Below are positions 61,767 through 64,000 of a stretch of DNA of 64,000 bases, piece by piece (position 1 is the first letter of the stretch; each line of letters starts with the position of its first letter). The notes under the pieces are model-generated. The model saw nothing but the letters and a program-made list of their open reading frames with translations. It was not told the origin of the DNA and did no database searches. The stretch lies in NCBI RefSeq assembly GCF_019748715.1, contig NZ_JACLBZ010000023.1, forward strand, positions 42,676 to 106,675, written 5' to 3'. Made by a program: the position numbers and the translations under genes. This DNA comes from Sporosarcina aquimarina (lineage in GTDB: Bacteria > Bacillota > Bacilli > Bacillales_A > Planococcaceae).

Positions 61767-62210
61767 ATGCCGGGAGTTTTCTTGAAAGATGCGCTTGTGA
61801 CGTTGAAAGAAAGTGGTGTAAGAATTACTCCGCAGCGACATGCAATTCTGGAGTATTTAATCACTTCTCATACACACCCGACCGCTGATGAGATTTATAA
61901 AGCCCTTGAATCAGACTTTCCAAATATGAGCGTAGCAACAGTCTATAATAACTTACGTGTATTCCAAAATGCCGGCCTTGTGAAAGAGTTGACATACGGA
62001 GATGCATCGAGTCGTTTTGATTTTGTGACCCACGACCATTATCATATTATTTGCGACGAGTGTGGAAAAATAGTGGATTTCCATCATCCAGGGCTTGAAG
62101 AAGTGGAGCGCCTAGCTGCCCACGTAACAGGTTTCAAAGTGAATTCACATCGTTTAGAAGTGTATGGCACTTGTCCTGACTGCGGGGAAGCTCAAAACGA
62201 AGCAAAATAA
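61767..62210 (+). CDS. perR: Peroxide-sensing Fur-family repressor PerR
   Basis: A 147-residue metalloregulator. The DNA-binding half contains [41 protein letters not shown]. The regulatory-metal ligands lie in [15 protein letters not shown] (His and Asp) and HHPG. The structural zinc is held by CDEC and CPDC. The Asp of FDFV is the residue that marks PerR rather than Fur. ATG 61767 is chosen because GAGGTG lies about 7 bases upstream; the frame starts at GTG 61752. Neighbours bcp and ygzB match B. subtilis. Confidence 0.96.
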   Translation: MPGVFLKDALVTLKESGVRITPQRHAILEYLITSHTHPTADEIYKALESDFPNMSVATVYNNLRVFQNAGLVKELTYGDASSRFDFVTHDHYHIICDECGKIVDFHHPGLEEVERLAAHVTGFKVNSHRLEVYGTCPDCGEAQNEAK

Positions 62211-62244
62211 AAAGAGTGTAACCCAATTGGGCTACACTCTTTTT
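62211..62244. terminator. Bidirectional terminator between perR and ygzB
   Basis: AAAGAGTGTAACCC-AATT-GGGCTACACTCTTT with A- and T-runs outside and one mismatch. Confidence 0.88.
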
Positions 62245-62611
62245 ATTTTGATGACTCTTCGTGGGACATCTTAGATTTATTATACGCCACGTCAAACTCT
62301 TTACCTTCTAATTCAGGATCAAGTGTTAATGGTTCACGGCAATGTCCGCACATATCTACACGACCGAGCATTTTTGTGTGTTTCCCACAATTTGGACATT
62401 TTATTCTAACGGCTCGTGTCGACAACGTACCAATCCATGCATATACAACAGTACTTGCGATAATAGCGAGTACCCCGAGGAACATGAAGATTAGCATCAC
62501 AATTTCATTGGAACGGAAAAAGATCCCGATATACATAATGACAACTCCAATAAAAATGAGCGACAAGGCGAATGAACGAATGCGATTTATTTTATTTTTA
62601 TAAGGTTTCAT
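62243..62611 (-). CDS. ygzB: YgzB-family membrane protein with zinc ribbon
   Basis: A 122-residue protein with two helices (about residues 13-30 and 36-60) and a C-terminal CPNCGKH...CGHC zinc ribbon. Known as YgzB/UPF0295 in Bacillus; function unknown. ATG 62611 follows TTAGGAGGAAAC. Convergent with perR, as in B. subtilis. Confidence 0.88.
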   Translation of the reverse strand: MKPYKNKINRIRSFALSLIFIGVVIMYIGIFFRSNEIVMLIFMFLGVLAIIASTVVYAWIGTLSTRAVRIKCPNCGKHTKMLGRVDMCGHCREPLTLDPELEGKEFDVAYNKSKMSHEESSK

Positions 62612-62760
62612 CTCTAGTTTCCTCCTAACACTATCCTTCCCTAATATATCATACTCTTAAATAATTGCAGTACAATCTCACTTTAAATTAAAGGATTTTA
62701 TGTGAAATTCGTCGAAGAAGAGTATTCGAGATGTTCGAGAAAGAACTGGGAGGCGGAAAA

Positions 62761-63642
62761 GTGGAACAGATATTACGGCCAGTTTACCAGGAGAGGGCAA
62801 GTCTGCCTGACACGTTAAGTGTGCTGCTTATTGAAAACCAAAGAGAAGACGATCCGATTACGGATACATTTGACACAATACTTTTCATTATTACTTCAAA
62901 TAATGAAGTGCCTATACAAACAAAACATTATACAGACGGCAAACTTAAAGCGGCCATGCATATCATTAGTGAAAAACAATTAACACACTGGCTGTTGGTT
63001 GGAACGAATAAGAAAATCATTGATTGGCTCGTTCTAGGCAAAATCTATTTTGACCGAGATGAATATGCGGAACGTCTTAAACAGCAGTTATCCGCAGAGC
63101 CTTTATTCGGAAGAAATATTAAAATGGGTATGGAATTAGCTAAAATGATTCGCGCATATAATGAAGGGAAAATTCATTTTGAGAGAAAGCGGTATATGGA
63201 TGCTTATCTGCGTGCTATAAATTCCTTACATCATCTTGCAAGATTGGTGGCGATAAAGGCCAACACATTACCCGAAGAAACTGTATGGTCCCAAATGAAA
63301 AAAATAGACCCTGCCGTCTATAAGCTTTATGAAGAATTGATCGGCAGTGAAGAAGCTGTGGAGAAAAGACTGGATTTGGTTTTCCTAGCAAGCGAATTTT
63401 TCATTCATAATTACACGAATGAAGCGTCAGAGCATCTACTAGGTATATTAAACAAAAAAGAATCATGGAATATTCAAGAGTTGCACGAACGAGAAGAGTT
63501 GTCTTTGTATTCTTCGGACTTGGAGTTCTTTATAGAATACCTAGTGGATAAACAACTTATCGAAACCGTTAGTGTGCCATCCAAGAATGATTTGTTATTC
63601 CATAGAGAATACCGATTGGCACGGGCTTTGAAGACCATGTAG
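62761..63642 (+). CDS. ygxA: Nucleotidyltransferase-like protein (YgxA-like)
   Basis: A 293-residue soluble protein. The first 120 residues resemble a degenerate nucleotidyltransferase fold (RPVYQERASLPDTLSVLLIE, DTFDTILFIITSN); the remainder is helical with HFERKRYMDAYLRAINSLHHLARL. A C-terminal winged-helix-like stretch follows. GTG 62761 is chosen because GGGAGGCGGAAAA precedes it and the protein then starts VEQILRP, like the orthologue as I recall it; an ATG at 62731 would add ten residues. It stands directly before the rRNA operon, as ygxA does before rrnD in B. subtilis. Confidence 0.85.
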   Translation: MEQILRPVYQERASLPDTLSVLLIENQREDDPITDTFDTILFIITSNNEVPIQTKHYTDGKLKAAMHIISEKQLTHWLLVGTNKKIIDWLVLGKIYFDRDEYAERLKQQLSAEPLFGRNIKMGMELAKMIRAYNEGKIHFERKRYMDAYLRAINSLHHLARLVAIKANTLPEETVWSQMKKIDPAVYKLYEELIGSEEAVEKRLDLVFLASEFFIHNYTNEASEHLLGILNKKESWNIQELHEREELSLYSSDLEFFIEYLVDKQLIETVSVPSKNDLLFHREYRLARALKTM

Positions 63643-63977
63643 AGCGGTTTTTAATACGCTCTATAATTTTTTTGAAATAATTGTTGACTTATTATTTGAA
63701 TGCATGGTATTATATTAAATGTCGTCAGGGACACAACGTCCTTACAACGCACACAACACTCTGGAAAAAACTTTTTTCAAAAAAGACTTGACGAGTTAAA
63801 TTAAGATGTGGTAGATTAGAGAAGTCGCTTTTATAGCAAGCGCACAACATGAACCTTGAAAACTGAACAGCAAAACGTTAACGAATTATACGTTTGTGCA
63901 TCGGCTCTGCCGGTGACATAAACAAAATGAGTATCTTAAATGATGCCAGCAAGAAATCGAGCTAACTCGAATTTCTC
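63643..63977 (+). promoter_or_regulatory. rRNA operon promoters and leader
   Basis: Two tandem sigma-A promoters are visible: P1 with TTGACT (63684-63689) and TATTAT (63708-63713), and P2 with TTGACG (63788-63793) and TAGATT (63812-63817), both 18 bases apart. The leader then has ACCTTGAAAACTGAACA, a phrase typical of rRNA leaders and spacers in Bacillales. A hairpin AGAAATCGAG-CTAA-CTCGAATTTCT (about 63952-63976) stands next to the 16S 5' end and may be a processing stem. Confidence 0.8.
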
Positions 63978-64000
63978 TTTTATGGAGAGTTTGATCCTGG
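63978..64000 (+). rRNA. 16S ribosomal RNA, 5' end (truncated by the window)
   Basis: TTTTATGGAGAGTTTGATCCTGG is the standard beginning of a Bacillales 16S rRNA. The exact first base is estimated by comparison with B. subtilis. Confidence 0.93.

Overview
The window comes from the chromosome of an aerobic, motile, endospore-forming member of the Bacillales, most likely the Planococcaceae and close to Sporosarcina. Spore formation is shown by a gamma-type small acid-soluble spore protein gene with a sigma-G-like promoter and by a PdaA-type spore cortex deacetylase. A D-aspartate-ligase-like ATP-grasp protein together with a FemX-like transferase points to Lys-type peptidoglycan with an interpeptide bridge ending in a D-amino acid, as known in Sporosarcina. 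The right third follows the Bacillus subtilis order (as I recall it) yfhF-recX-yfhH-yfhP-mutY-sspE-ntdP-ygaD-ygaE-gsaB-bcp-perR-ygzB-ygxA-rrn, and the window ends at the first bases of a 16S rRNA gene. I see no prophage, insertion sequence, CRISPR array or tRNA gene.

Layout. 0-3 kb: end of a peptide ABC permease pair, a repeat-rich gap, and a Ca2+/H+ antiporter. 3-9.4 kb: a six-gene leftward polyamine operon (speD, arginine-type decarboxylase, speE, agmatinase, carboxynorspermidine synthase, carboxynorspermidine decarboxylase) with a strong terminator-like hairpin in its leader. 9.7-14.2 kb: a thioesterase, a Cys-rich DUF1540 protein, a second FtsH-like protease and a DUF2157/GDYXXLXY membrane pair. 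14.5-23.1 kb: sulfate assimilation, with rightward cysJI and a leftward cysH-sat-cysC-sumT-sirB-sirC operon that supplies sulfite and siroheme. 23.1-24.1 kb: a gene-free field of structured repeats. 24.2-41.4 kb: mixed housekeeping genes, including the two bridge enzymes (28.1 and 31.6 kb) with matching promoters, a chemoreceptor, an RNA helicase, MetAP, a carbonic anhydrase and motAB with a sigma-D-like promoter. 41.4-49 kb: YfkK, an alanine/Na+ symporter, YfkH, a P1B-4 metal ATPase with a Fur-like box, class I fumarase, and a candidate small RNA. 49-64 kb: the B. subtilis-like block ending at rrn.

How the parts work together. CysH/Sat/CysC activate sulfate and reduce it to sulfite. SumT/SirC/SirB build siroheme for CysI, and CysJ feeds CysI electrons. 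The polyamine operon holds two complete ways of adding an aminopropyl group, one using decarboxylated AdoMet and one using aspartate semialdehyde. PerR, which carries a perfect PerR box in its own promoter, sits beside the peroxidase Bcp.

The most interesting non-coding content is: (i) the speD leader terminator; (ii) the promoter-to-terminator transcript without an ORF at 48.85-49.05 kb; (iii) a family of near-identical intrinsic terminators used at several convergent gene junctions, two of them inside a duplicated cassette; (iv) three diverged copies of a two-hairpin repeat at 23.2-23.9 kb, with an apparent 89-bp palindromic insertion flanked by a 6-bp duplication; and (v) large palindromic intergenic repeats at 1.3, 36.9, 37.2 and 53.2 kb. 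All gene identifications rest on reading the sequence and on remembered family features; no database search was run.
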